A DNA stretch of 64,000 nt from Tenrec ecaudatus (lineage: Eukaryota; Chordata; Mammalia; Afrosoricida; Tenrecidae), in NCBI RefSeq assembly GCF_050624435.1, contig NC_134539.1:48020001-48084000 (forward strand). Reading direction: 5' to 3'. The notes under the pieces are model-generated. The model had not been told where the DNA came from, ran no database searches, and was given only the letters and a program-made list of their open reading frames with translations. Positions 12,891 to 24,466 of the stretch are shown in pieces. How positions within the stretch are numbered: the stretch's first letter is position 1; every line of letters starts with the position of its first letter. Position numbers and translations under genes: made by a program.

Positions 12891-13599
12891 TTCTGGTCTA
12901 TGCACATTCTAAAGATCTTGAAGAACAATTGCTTTCCAGAAAGGTCATGGGGGTTCAATTACACAATAACAAGTGTCTCTTTCTCTTCACTCTTACTGAC
13001 TCTGGATACGACCATTCTTCCAAACCTTTATAAATTCTCTTCTCTTCTCGAGCCCTTGATCTCAGAAATAGCTTTGCCTGACTATGTCTGGCTTTCCCCT
13101 AGAATTACAGAAAGAATGGGTACCAAGAAGAGATTCTGGACTCTGAGAACAGAGGCTCCTCTTGATAGAAATCTTAGTTGTTTCCCTTTAGGAAAATGAT
13201 GATATTGTTTATGGCTAAATGTGGAATTTTAAAATCATGTTTGGCCAAGAAGTCTTTGGATAAGTGGACAGAGAATGGGAGGATATCTGCTTCATCATAA
13301 GTGAGAGGAAGTGAAGCCCAGTAGGTTCCTGTTGGCTATCAAAGAAACTGCCCACCCCACAAGATGTCAACTTCTAACGACCTCCCGGTTGTGCAAAATT
13401 GATTCATCATTCATGGTACTACATGTTTACAACTTTACAGAGACAAGACGATGTGGGAATGTTGGAAAGGAGGAATACTAACTACATATTCTCATGGCCT
13501 CTGAGTAACTAAAATCATGATAACTTAAAGAGAGGTGGCTAGATAAGAATAAATGTGTACACATTAATATAGTTTTAAAAACTGGTTAAATATACAATA

Positions 13600-14010
13600 T
13601 AGATTCTAGAACTCTCAATAATCATAAAAAATATAAAGTATCTAGGAATGTCATAAAAAGAAATATGTAAAAACTATAAATAGCAGAGCAGTTATGGCAA
13701 AATTAAACTCTTTATAGAAATGACACTGTTGTAATAAATGTTCTGAGATGAGATTTTTTAATATTATAAGATGTAAGCTATCCCCTGAATTCAATTAGAT
13801 TTCAATGAAGGTAGATTTAGAGCTCAACAAACATACGCATCTGCAAGAAAGGCCCATGAAGTTTATAAAACACATTACTAGGGGCACTTACCCCCAAAAA
13901 CACATCTAAAATATTGTCACAAAACTACAAAAATGAAAACAAAACTACATTGGCAGTAGAACAAGAAAGAAGAAAAATCAATTTTTAAAAAGAACCAGTC
14001 AATATAAATA
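13600..14010 (+). mobile_element. Possible ancient L1 ORF2 fragment
   Basis: AAATATAAAGTATCTAGGAATG and AATTCAATTAGATTTCAATG recall the L1 ORF2 3' region, but every frame is broken and divergence is high. Confidence 0.35.
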
Positions 14011-14419
14011 TTGGGCATATAATAAAGGTAATGTTTTAAATGAGTGGGAAGAGGGTGGGTTAGTCAATGATATATATTGGAGTGAAAATAAAATTAGAAA
14101 CACTGTCGCATTCAGTTGCAAAAACTTAGCATGTGCACTAGCTAGATTTAGCAGAAAGTAAGTTATCGCATGAGAAGTATACATATATAAATTACATGTA
14201 ATACACATTCTTAATAACAAAATATGCGTATTTTTCTGTGAGAGAGAGGATTATACAACTAAATGATAACAATTACTATTTCAGACAGTGAACTTGTGGG
14301 TTCATTTTATTTCTTTAATTTTTCTTTTAACATAATAACAGTATCTCATTTGTGATGAGAGAAAGTCATTTTTTTAAAATACAAAAAGAGTAAAGGGGCC
14401 AATATAATTTAGAATACAA

Positions 14420-14913
14420 GCTGTAACCCAGGTGGGGATGGAGCATGGTAGTAGGGCAGGAGGAAAGTCAAGGGAGATGGAGGAAAGAGCTAGGAGTCAA
14501 AGGGAATTTATAGAGGTCTAGACAAAGACATGCATGTGCAAATATATATATATATGAGGATAGGGAAATAGATCTATGTGTCTATATTTATAGTTCTAGT
14601 ATTAAGGTGGCGGAAGGACCTTGGGCCTCTACTCAAGCACTCCCTCAATGCATGAATACTTCCTTCTATTAAATTGACACTCTATGATACTCACCCTCCC
14701 GACACAACTGCTGAAGCCAAAGCGGGTGAACAAGTAAATGTGGTGAAGAAAGCTGATGGTGCCCAGCTATCAAAAGAGATAGTGTCTAGGGTCCTAAAGG
14801 CTTGAAGGTAAACAAGCGGCCATCTAGCTCAGAAGCAACGAAGCCCACATGGAAGAAGCACACCAGCCTGTGTGATCACGAGGTGCCAAAGGGACCAGGT
14901 ATAAGGCATCATG

Positions 14914-14991
<78 letters not shown>

Positions 14992-15638
14992 ATAGTGAAT
15001 GAAGGGGGAAGTGCAGAGTGGAGACCCAAAGCCCATTTGTCAGCCACTGGAGATCACCTCATAGAGGGGTTTAGGAGAGGAGATGGGTCAGTCAGGGTGC
15101 GAGGTAGCACCGATGAAGAACACAGCTTTCCCCCAGATCCTGAATGCTTCCTCCCCCCAGCTACCATGATCCGAATTCTACCTTGCAGGGCTGGATAGGG
15201 CAGAGGTTGTACACTGGTACATATGAGGGCTAGAGGCACAGGGAATCCAGGGTGGATGATACCTTCAGGACCAGGGGTGTGAGGGGCGATACTGGGAGAG
15301 TGGAGGGTGAGTGGGTTGGAAAGGGGAACTGATTGCAAGGATCCACATGTGACCTCTTCCCTGGGAGACGGACGGCAGAGAAGGGGGGTGGGGGGAGACT
15401 CCGGATAGGGCAAGATATGACAAAATAACAATCTATAAATTATCAAGGGCTCATGAGGGAGGGGGAGCAGGGAGGGAGGGGGAAAAAAAAGAGGACCTGA
15501 TGCAAAGGGCTTAAGTGGAGAGCAAATGCTTGAAAATGATTAGGGCAAAGAATGTACAGATGTGCTTTACACAATTGATGTACGTAAATGTATGGATTGT
15601 GATAAGAGTGGTATGAGCCCCTAATAAAATGTAAAAAA
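14420..15638 (+). mobile_element. Young L1 3' UTR insertion (5'-truncated) with target-site duplication
   Basis: This 1.22-kb insert is flanked by perfect 14-base duplications AATTTAGAATACAA (14406-14419 and 15639-15652). It ends GAGCCCCTAATAAAATG plus a short A tail. It contains the shared 3'-UTR phrases ACAAGCGGCCATCT, CACACCAGCCTGTGTGATCA, GTGACCTCTTCCCTGGGAGAC and GATGTGCTTTACACAATTGATG. An AT microsatellite sits in the middle. No ORF2 is included. I call it L1 because the same tail recurs with L1-like insertion features; a full-length reference would be needed to prove this. Confidence 0.75.
14917..14989. repeat. AT microsatellite (~36 units)
   Basis: A pure 73-base AT run inside the young L1 3' UTR. 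The open frames across it (Tyr-Ile repeats) are artefacts. Confidence 0.98.
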
Positions 15639-15655
15639 AATTTAGAATACAAAAA

Positions 15656-15790
15656 CCAAAACAAACATTGACGTCGAGTTGATTCCAACTCCCAGCAACC
15701 TAATAAAACAGACTGGAGCTCCCCTGTGAAGGTCTGAGCTCATCTCTTAATGGGAGTAGAAAGCCTCATATTTCTCCCACATAATCTAGA
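15656..15790 (-). mobile_element. AfroSINE fragment
   Basis: GACGTCGAGTTGATTCCAAC and GGGAGTAGAAAGCCTCATATTTC. It directly follows the 14.4-15.6 kb L1 and its target duplication. Confidence 0.75.
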
Positions 15791-15947
15791 ACAGTGATGT
15801 CTTAGTACCAAGTAAAATAATAGTTAACAAGTATTTTCAATAAAAAGGAATATTTAATAGGGACCATTTGCAAGAGACTATTCTCAGTGCATGAGAATAT
15901 ATTTTCTATTAATACATTTATTCCTTGCCATCATCTGAGAGGTTTTT

Positions 15948-17360
15948 GTTTTTCTTGTTAGTTGCCATTAAGTTGCTTCCAACTCATAGTAATGCTACGG
16001 ACAGCAGAACAAAACACTATCTGTTTCTGTGGCTGCCTCAATTTTTCTTATGCTTGAGCCCATTGTTCCAGCTATGGGTCAATCCGTCTAGTTGAGGCTC
16101 TGCCTCTTTTTGGATGACTCTCTACCAGCCAAAATGTTCTTTTCCAGGAATTAGTCTCTCCTGATAGCGCACCCAAGCGTGTGAGCAGAAGCCTCACCAT
16201 CTTTGCTTCTATGGAGCATTCTGGTAGTACTTCTTCGCAGATTTGTTTGTTCTTTGGCAGCCCATGGTACTTTCCATATTCCTTGTAAACACCATAATTC
16301 GAATGCATAGATTTTTCTGTGCTCTTCCTTAGTCTTTGTCCAACTTTCACATGCACATGAGGCAATTGAAAACACCATGGCTTGAATCAAGTTCACCTTA
16401 ATCCTCAAAATTATATACTTGCTCTTCAACAGTTTAGTTTTGGGCAGATTTGCCCAATGCGATGTGTTGTTTGATTGCTGGTTCTCTAAGCATTGACTGT
16501 GGATCCAAGGAAAAAGCAATCTTTCAACCTTTTCTCCAGTTATCATGATGTCGGCTATTGGTGAGGATTTTTATATTCTTTACACTGAGTTGTAATTCAT
16601 ATTAAAGGCTGCAGTCCCTGATCTTTACCAATGAGTGCTTCAAATTCTAGTTTTCAGCAGGTTGCTTAAACCTTCTTCTAAACATGATCTTGAATTCTTC
16701 TTCAAATAATCCAGTTTCTTGGATTATTTGTTCAGCACATAGATTGAATAAGTACAATGAAAGATAAAATCCTGTGTCTTAGGCTAGGTTTACTAGAGAA
16801 ATAAATCCAGAGACACTCAGAGCTTTATATCAAGAAGTGATTATATATCAAGAAAACACTCCAGCCCAGTACAACTCAAGTCCATAAGTTCTTCTTCAAG
16901 CTCATGTGGTCACATGCAATTATGCAGAATGCAGGAAGATCACAGGCCAGCGGGTGCAGAGTCTTGTGGATGCAATGGCTGTGTATGCATCTCTAAGGGG
17001 TGGCAGCCATCAGGGTCAGCCAGCAGGAAGGTGAAGCAAAGAGAGAGGGGGGTTTCCAGGGCCTTCCTTATAGGAAGTCATGCCCACAAGGAGGCTGTGA
17101 CCTGACTGACAAGTTGAATACCATCCCTACACTTGATATACCTTCAGTTTCTGTGAAGTTATGTAACCACATCCTGGCACACACCTTCCCTAATTTTAAA
17201 TTATGCAGTAGTTCCTTGTGTGGTTCAAATGGCTGGCTCTTGGTCCATGTACAGGTTTCCTATGAGCTGAATGAAAGTTTCTATTTAGCTCTTTCACTTC
17301 ATTGTTTTGTCCATTGACTTTAGCTACTTTATGTTCAAAAGCAAATTGAACGTAAAGGTT
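15948..17360 (-). mobile_element. RTE (BovB/RTE1-type) LINE, 3' end, split by a solo LTR
   Basis: On the minus strand a broken frame carries the RTE reverse-transcriptase C-terminus: MVFSIASCACESWT, FELWCLQGIWKVPW and TLGCAIRRD-like pieces correspond to MVFPVVMYGCESWT, FELWCWRRLLRVPW of BovB. Its 3' end at about 15950-16010 shares the TTGCCATTAAGTTGCTTCC motif with AfroSINE tails. Sequence resumes at 17172 (GCACACACCTTCCCTAA, TCTTGGTCCATGTACAGG) exactly where the LINE was cut by the LTR. Further 5' parts are missing and the mariner copy begins there. Confidence 0.88.
16775..17171 (-). mobile_element. Solo LTR, ERVL-MaLR (MLT1-related)
   Basis: A 397-base LTR with TG...CA ends lies between 5-base duplications TCCTG (16770-16774 and 17172-17176), the size used by class III elements. 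In its own orientation it begins TGTGGTTACATAAC and ends TTTCTCTAGTAAACC...AAGACA, like MLT1. No internal retroviral sequence adjoins it, so it is a fossil left by LTR recombination. It sits inside an older RTE LINE. Confidence 0.85.
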
Positions 17361-17947
17361 TTTTGTTTCAAAAAAGGTGAAATTGATTGATGACTAACCT
17401 AATTCTGGTCCATCAACTTCCCGAACAGACGACACGTAGTACATTTTGAGTTCTTTCCACCAGGTCAGACTGTTATTCAAGCTTTCCTCTTAGAGGTTTT
17501 AAAAAGATTGCATTACAATGTGGGACCAAAAAGGTCTGATTTGTGGCAGATGGGGACTGGTTTTGCCATCATGACAATGAGCCTGCTCATGCAGCCATCT
17601 CAGTGTGCCAGTTTTGGGCAAAACACAGCATGACTCTCTTGCACCACGCACCGTACTCACTTCACCTGACTTTACTCCATGCAACTTCTTGTTGTTTCTG
17701 CGAATGAAGAGGGACATGAAAGGACACCAATTTGACAACATAGAAGAGGTCAAGAAAACAAGGGAGGTGCTGTCAGCTATCCAAACAGATGAGTTTGAAA
17801 AATATTTCCAAGAATGGAATCACAGATTTGACAAGTGTATTAAATGTAATGGAGAGTACTTTGAAGGAGATAAGGTTGTTTTGTTAAAAAAAAATTAAAC
17901 ACATAGCTTTGAAAAAAACTTCCAGTTTTTGTGACACCCCCCTCATA
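17355..17947 (+). mobile_element. Mariner DNA transposon, 5'-truncated and internally deleted
   Basis: The copy starts at GTTTCAAAAAAGGTG (the transposase N-terminal third of the other copy), loses roughly 400 internal bases near 17.43 kb, then continues from CACCAGGTCAGACTG to a 3' end at CACCCCCTCATA. A long open stretch ends in FQEWNHRFDKCIKCNGEYFEGDKVV, a mariner C-terminus. The second catalytic motif HHDNEPAH is intact, while the third reads PDFTPCNF with Asn for Asp. A small frameshift lies between them. Right next to the RTE LINE. Confidence 0.88.
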
Positions 17948-18591
17948 CATCGTGCAATGTTCATTTCTGACAATGAATGTGATATCATTCTTCTTGAATT
18001 GATCATTTCCCCATAGCAAATCATGCAATCGTCTGCTTCAAAATGACTAATACTAGTTTGTTTCAGCTCACTAATCATTAGGATAGTGATCTTTAGCCAT
18101 TCCATTTCACTTTTGATGACTTCCAGTATTCCTAGATTCATGTTCATACATTCCAACTCCTGATTATTAATGGATGTTTGTAACTGTTTCTTCTCATTTT
18201 GAGCCCTCACCAAATGAAGGGTCTGAAAGCATTCGTCCATGCATCTCATTATGGTCCGATCGACTTTGAGGGGGCAGCCCTCCCCCGATCAGATTTGAGT
18301 GCCTTCCCACCCAAGGGGTTTACTGCATTGCATATAGCTCACAGTGTTTTGCTACTAAGGTTTTCAGTGGCTACTCTCTCAGAAGGGAACAGCTTGTTCC
18401 TTTTCACGATATATTCTTGGTCTGGAAGTTCCACTGAAGCATGCCTACCTCGGGGGGCCCTGTGTGGTAGTTGAAATACTAAAGACATAGCTTCCAGCAT
18501 GACAGCAACAGATAATCCACCACCCAACAGCAAATGGACAGGCACGTGGTAGATACTATTCGTAGGTCCATTCAACACTGAGTGTACTAAA
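17948..18591. other. Unrecognised sequence after the mariner
   Basis: Frames on the minus strand here run out of the mariner end and look spurious. No known element identified. Confidence 0.45.
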
Positions 18592-18800
18592 ACAAGGGAC
18601 CCTTGTGGTGCTGTGTGTTGTGCGTTGGGCCGCTAACTACAAGGTCAGCAACTTGAAACCACTAGTCCATCAGCAAGAGAAAGATAAGGCTCCTCATTCT
18701 GCTCCTTACAGCACTGGAAAACCACAGGGGCAGTGCTACTCTGTCCCATGGGGCTGCAGTGAGTCAGAATCAATGTCATGGCAGCGAATGCAAACGAAAG
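18592..18800 (+). mobile_element. AfroSINE
   Basis: GGGACCCTTGTGGTGCTG head, GTTGGGCCGCTAACTACAAGG, and TGGGGCTGCAGTGAGTCAG tail. Confidence 0.85.
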
Positions 18801-18802
18801 CA

Positions 18803-19090
18803 AGACAAGTAAAGGTTAAGTAACTTCCCAGACATCATAGAGTGGGCCAAGCAATCTAGTTATGGAACCCGAACTCCTAATTACAATAATAAATATAATT
18901 GTCGGCAATAATTTGATAGTCAATTTGGGGGCTGCCAGTCGTATGCTAGTCATCATACCAAGACTTTGCTTATATGATCGACTGTATCCTTTCAGGGATA
19001 ATATTGTCCTTAATATGCAAAGGATGAAACAGGAAGAAAGGATAAGAAACTCGTCTAAAGTCACACCAGAGCTGCAAACTAGTTCAAACC
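18803..19090 (+). mobile_element. MIR-like fragments
   Basis: AAGTAAAGGTTAAGTAACTTCCC plus AACCCGAACTCC, and further along GATGAAACAGGAAGAAAGG with TAAAGTCACACCAGAGC, look like one or two MIR copies. Confidence 0.5.
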
Positions 19091-19964
19091 AGTTCATTCA
19101 GAGCAGACACAGCAAAATCGCAACAGACTTGAATGTTTAAATCCATGTGAAGAAGAGCAGTAACTCAAAAGGGAAAAAATTATGGATGGAAGCCTTGAAA
19201 GGAAAGACTCCGAAGGGAGGTAGTGAGCCCTTGGAGGAGCCTGACGCATGATGGGGGATCATTGCCAGGACTGCGGACGCAGCACATTCCCTGTGGTGTG
19301 GTTGGCGGCCATCGCTGAGCTGGTCACGGTTATCTGTCCATCAAGAGCTTTGGCTGCGATGCAATGTACCTACTGTCTTTGTTCCTTTGTTTTCTAGGCG
19401 AGAGGTTAAATTTCTAGCAGGATATCAACTTATAACTTTTTTCCATTCTGGTTATCATTTCAATGCATTTCCATTTCTCAAAATCAGGTCATTTCTGGTT
19501 GAGTGTTATCAGTCATGATTCAACTGGGAAGGTCGATTCAAAGCTCCGAATCACACCATTAGTATGCGATGGCCGGGGCATCAATGCAGGCACCTTCCTG
19601 TCAGAACATATTCTCTGAACTGCTATGTTATGTCATCATCACTATATCACATTACAAGCATCATAACTCATAAACAAGTAGGAATTACTCCAAAAATATA
19701 AAGATGGTTCAATTCAAACAAACCTAGTAAATTATCATGCCAATAATCCTAATTGAATCATATATGAAAAAGTATTAGGCAATATGCAATATTTCTGGAC
19801 TGGAAAATGGGAAAAACGAAGGTCCTCATAGTCTCCAAAAAATAGACGGATTCATGCACATTTATCTCACTCAAATAGCCATAATCTCTGATAGTGATAA
19901 GTAATACAAAGAAACAATATCCATTGTCATCATTTAAATTTATTCTAGAAGTTTTAACCATTGC

Positions 19965-20142
19965 AATAAGGCCCATTGGGTACATCTTGGACCGCTAACC
20001 ACAAGGTTAACAGTCAAACCCACCAACCACTCAGCTGGAGAAAGATGAGACGGTGCTCCCATAAAGATATACAAAGATCTCAGAAACACGACACGAAGTT
20101 GCTATGAGTCAGAATTGACTCAATGGCAGTGGATGTGGACAG
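19965..20142 (+). mobile_element. AfroSINE
   Basis: GGACCGCTAACCACAAGGTTAAC, GGAGAAAGATGAGACGG, and TTGCTATGAGTCAGAATTGAC tail. Confidence 0.8.
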
Positions 20143-20515
20143 TAAGTTAGTAAGAAGAAAAAAATCAGAAATTTCTCTCGATAAAATACAAAACAGATAT
20201 CCCTATATTTTCTATAAATAGAAAAATACAAAAAAAATAATCTTCAAAATTATTTTCAGTAATAAACATTTCACTAAACAAAACAACTGTGATTGCAAGC
20301 CTGTGAGGACTGGGGAAGAAGGAATCTGCACGTGGGGGTGGTCATGAGAGAGGGAGTCGGAGCTGAACTTTGCTGTCAGGCTGAGCAGCTCACATGAACT
20401 GGAAATCACGGAGCCCTAGACCACCTCCCAAGGAGGCATACCAGTTAACATTCTTCACATTCTTTGGCTTGCCTATTTTGCCTGGAAAAATACTTGAACC
20501 TACAATTTTCGGCTC

Positions 20516-20580
<65 letters not shown>

Positions 20581-21589
20581 GTATTTTAACTAGAAAAGGG
20601 AAGTTTTTATGGATCTCTATGTTGTATTGATTTGATGTTTTATTAGTTACAGGACGTCTTGCCCAGGAGGAAAAGGAAAACCTTTTGCAAAGGGAAAATG
20701 AACAAGCTACGAGAGAGCATGCATTCCCTTCTTGCTGGCAGTTCAGACCTTCCACTGTGTGGTGTTCAAAGAAAGGACCCCAGATTCCTTTGAAGCGTGT
20801 GGCTGCAAGGATTACAGAGTGGGACTGTCTCCCAGCCTCGGACAGACTGCTGCAATCTCCAGGGAGCCAGATCGAAGGGATTCCTCAGCTTTGCATAGCC
20901 AGGAACCCAGCAGTATCCGTGGAAGCAGAAATTCATTCTCACGATACTCGAGAGCTTTCACTTAAACTCTCCAGAGGCTTTATGATAAAGTAAAACCCCT
21001 CCATTCACGAATGCATCTTTACTCTCCCCCATGAAGGCTTTGGTGGCGAAGAAGCCATTACCCCCGTTTACTTTTAGCTCAATTTCTTGGGTACATGGAG
21101 TGGCCGCTGACGTGGAAGCAGAAGCCCTGGTATGAGTCCCGGATTAGCCATTGAATGATTGTTTATGAGCTTGATTGAGGTACATAACCTATCGCCCCAC
21201 TCGAATGGCCTCATCACACTAATGACTTTCTGTGTCCCACGTCCATTCCAATTTCATCTGATCCCTATGACTGTGCGCTGCTGAGCACCTTTCCTGCTTG
21301 AAACGGTCTTCATGCTGGGATTTCATACACTTCATTTCTGGGTTTCCTCCTGCCGGCCACAGGGTTCTTCAACTACACCTTCTATCTCAGATCTGTCTTC
21401 AAGCACTCTCATTGGATTTGAATCCTTTCCCTTGTGTATCCTCAGCCAAAGCCACAGTTCCAAGTCCAAGACCTTGATCCCCAAACCAAGGGCAATACAG
21501 TCAACAGGCCCCACACTGCACAGATACCATCTCCTTTCCAACGCTGTCTAAGCCTGATCATTTGGAGTCCTGGACCAATATTTCTCCTA
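20143..21589. other. No gene; TG microsatellite
   Basis: Frames up to about 100 codons at 20685-20993 have no recognisable domain. No repeat family identified outside the TG run. Confidence 0.5.
20517..20582. repeat. TG microsatellite (~33 units)
   Basis: GT run with a single TTG interruption near 20561. Confidence 0.97.
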
Positions 21590-21720
21590 TCTACTAGCCA
21601 TCTTGTTAAAATGCAGAGTCTAATTCAGGAGATCTGGGATTGGAAAAGCATTTCTAACAAGTTCCAACTGAAGCAGATGCTACGAGTCTGTGGATGACAC
21701 TTTAAGTCACAAGGTTTAAG
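21590..21720 (+). mobile_element. MER5A-like (hAT-Charlie) fragment
   Basis: ATCTTGTTAAAATGCAGAGTC, CAGGAGATCTGGGATTGG and CTAACAAGTTCCAACTGAAGC resemble the middle of the ancient MER5A element. Confidence 0.5.
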
Positions 21721-21782
21721 AAGCAAACTCTTTTCACTTTTATAATCCCAACCACTAAATCAATAAGTCTTGTGGCTCCTCT

Positions 21783-21955
21783 GACCAAACTGAATTCATT
21801 GCCAGCAAGCTGGTTCCAACTCATAGTGACCGTATAGGAGAGAATAGAACTGGCCTGTGAGTGTCTGAGATTTTAAATCTTTACAGAAGCAGACAGCTTC
21901 ACCTTTCTCCTAAGGAGCAGCTGATGGGTTTGAACCACTGGACCATGTGGCCATC
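21783..21955 (-). mobile_element. AfroSINE
   Basis: CATTGCCAGCAAGCTGGTTCC, ACTCATAGTGACCGTATAGG and GCAGCTGATGGGTTTGAACC. Confidence 0.8.
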
Positions 21956-24466
21956 CCCTTCTCCATGACTCTTGCTCCCCAGTTAGTTATCAGTTGTATT
22001 TTCCCAAGCACACCAAGCCCTTCCAGCATTCTTGCCTTCTTACTTTCTTTTCCCTTGACTGGAATGCCGCCTTACACCCTAGCTAACTCTTCTCTCCTCC
22101 TTCACACCGTCTCTGATTGCAATACATTGTTTACCAGGCCTCAGTTCTTCACCATTTGCTATGTCCACACTCTTTCCATTGCCTCGATGTTAAATGAGAG
22201 CTACTGACTGACACCTTCACTTTGCAATTGGCCTTGTGTGTTACGTTGACCAATGATGCAAAAGCCAAAATGATAGTGTGTTTGTTCTGAGGCCCTTTAA
22301 GTTCATGACTTCATGGAGGTGCTGGTCTGAGCATATCCAAGAAGCATAGAAACATATGGAGCAGAACCTCTCCAATCAGCTCATCCAACCCAGTTTTCTT
22401 CCATCGCTGACCCTCAACAAATCCACAGACATACCCACTGGATGTTTCTTGTTATATGAAACTGAGATTTCATGGTTATTATTGGCATATGGCGGTAACA
22501 GACGAGGGGTACCTACCCCCTCAATTCTCCCATAATATTTTCACATATTTCCAGCCAGTTTCTCTCCAGACCGATGAGAGAACAAAGCCGGCAAGTTGTC
22601 CGCTACAATTATTCCTAAGCATGTGACACGTTTCAGTCAGGGGGGAAAATCATCTTTGCAATATGATAAAGTTTTTTTTAAGCAAGTACACCCCATCTGG
22701 CTTTATTTCTCCAACTAAATGATGCCTTGAGACCTTCCCTTGAAATTATTAATTTTCTAACTAAAGTAATTTTATGTCACTTTTGTAAGATTTATGAGAA
22801 AACTTCTGGTACTCTGCCATGAGCAGACTAAGAACTGTAACCTTGGTTACCTTGAGTAGGTCTTGTGTATACATATGTATGTTTTAAATACCTACTTTGT
22901 CATGTACCTAGAGGTTCCAGCTTTTTTGAAGCATACAGTACCTTGAAAACTTTGTGAGTAAAAATGATGTTCTTTTCCCAGGATTTTGTGAGTTTTCCAT
23001 TGCCAACGTCAAGGATTTCGGGCATACTCCTAGAAACCAGCTTGGAAAAATATATGAGGGGGCTTCAAAATGTTGGTGGAAAACTTCCAGTATCTTTTAA
23101 TTCCATTTCTCCATGGACATTTTAAAGCCCCCTTCATGCTGAAAGTAGTTGCTTGCAGCCAACTCTTACAGACCCTCAGAAGCTGCTGGGGTAGTAAAAT
23201 TAGTGATTTTTTTCCCATCTACTATTTTCAAAATATTGGGTGTGGAAATATAACTTTCTGGTAGAAATTTAAAATGGCTTACATTTAACAAATGGGAAAA
23301 CTAACATAAGTAAATGAGCAGTGGAAACATTTGGGAGTTCCTGCATTGCGTCACAGCCCTGTCCTAAACCTGAGCTGGAGGCAAATGACTCACTTTTGGG
23401 CTCTAGTTTCCTAGACCCCACGCAAACTAAAATATCGCCGACACACTGCAATTGAGACGATGACTATTTACTTCCGTTATATGCCAATGACATATTCATG
23501 GCTGGTCTTCTTGATTGAGCAGGGGACCGTAGTTTTTTTTTTGCTAGGGACTTTTTAATTGCCTTATTAACAAAACCATTCTGCTTTTTGATTGAGTGAT
23601 GATCTGAATAGAATAGGACCCTGGGTGGGGCAAAAAGTTTGCCCTCAACTCCTCACCTACTGGCCCTCTAACCTCGGGAGGACAAGCAAGAATCACCATG
23701 GACACACAGGGGAGCTCTAGGAGACAGAAGTCAGGCACATCTCTACTCTTTAATCTTTCACTCATTCTGGCTCCAGTCATTCCCCCAAAGACACCCTCTG
23801 CTTCTCATCTGGGCTCAAGATTTCAATGCAACGGCCACACCGAACTCACAAATCAGTTCACTGGTTCATTATGGGAACAACAGAGAATCAGAATCACAGT
23901 GTGTGTAGGCAAAGTCTGGAAGGCTGCCTGGAAGCAGAGAGCACATTCCGCCTTTCTTCTGTGCAGGAAAGTTCCCTCACCTCCTCTCTGTTATGCAAGG
24001 GAGCAGGCCCTTCGCTCTCCCGTGTACAACAGCCTTTATCTGTTCAGATCCCTCTCAGCCCACTCAGGAAAGGCCTCTCTCAGACAAGACCGGATGTTGA
24101 TCTCTCCACGGCCAACGGACCCAGCTTTTAGTCAGGGTAGCAGTATCATTTGGCTCTCTTAGCTGCATCCACAGCAGCAGGTTTCTGTCATCACCCTTGC
24201 CACAGGATGGTGCCTTTTGCTACCAGTTCTGCCACAAGGTCCCTTCCAGGCTTCTCACTCCCCTCGATGTTAAGAGTCCTTAACCAGGCAATAGCTTTTA
24301 GATGTTTCTCGTCACTGATTTCTCTGGTTTTCTCACTTATCTCTTGTGCTTTCACTCCTTTCTACTTCTTTCTGTAGCCTCTGTAGGATATCTATATCAT
24401 CTATAGCTCTATCTATATTCCATGCCTTTTATATGTATGTATATGTATATATCATATAGATGTGTA
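21956..24466. other. No gene; one small MITE at 23.05 kb
   Basis: The 154-codon frame at 23698-24162 overlaps a competing 101-codon frame in another phase and has no known motif, so I do not call it. Confidence 0.5.
23054..23136. mobile_element. Mariner-like MITE (GAGGGGGCTTC ends)
   Basis: About 83 bases with ends TGAGGGGGCTTCAAAA and TTTTAAAGCCCCCTTCA, an almost perfect inverted pair, with a TA just outside the left end. Confidence 0.65.

Larger units (their letters stand above)
11332..13599. other. No gene; microsatellite and AfroSINE pieces
   Basis: Outside the listed repeats nothing is recognised. The 112-codon frame at 12861-13199 starts inside a SINE tail and has no known homology. 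Confidence 0.55.

Noticed and set aside
14802-15198. Open frames with long Tyr-Ile repeats on both strands
   Set aside because: They are translations of the AT microsatellite and L1 3' UTR, not proteins.
23698-24162. A 154-codon frame
   Set aside because: Overlaps another frame of 101 codons, has no motif, and lies in unremarkable sequence.
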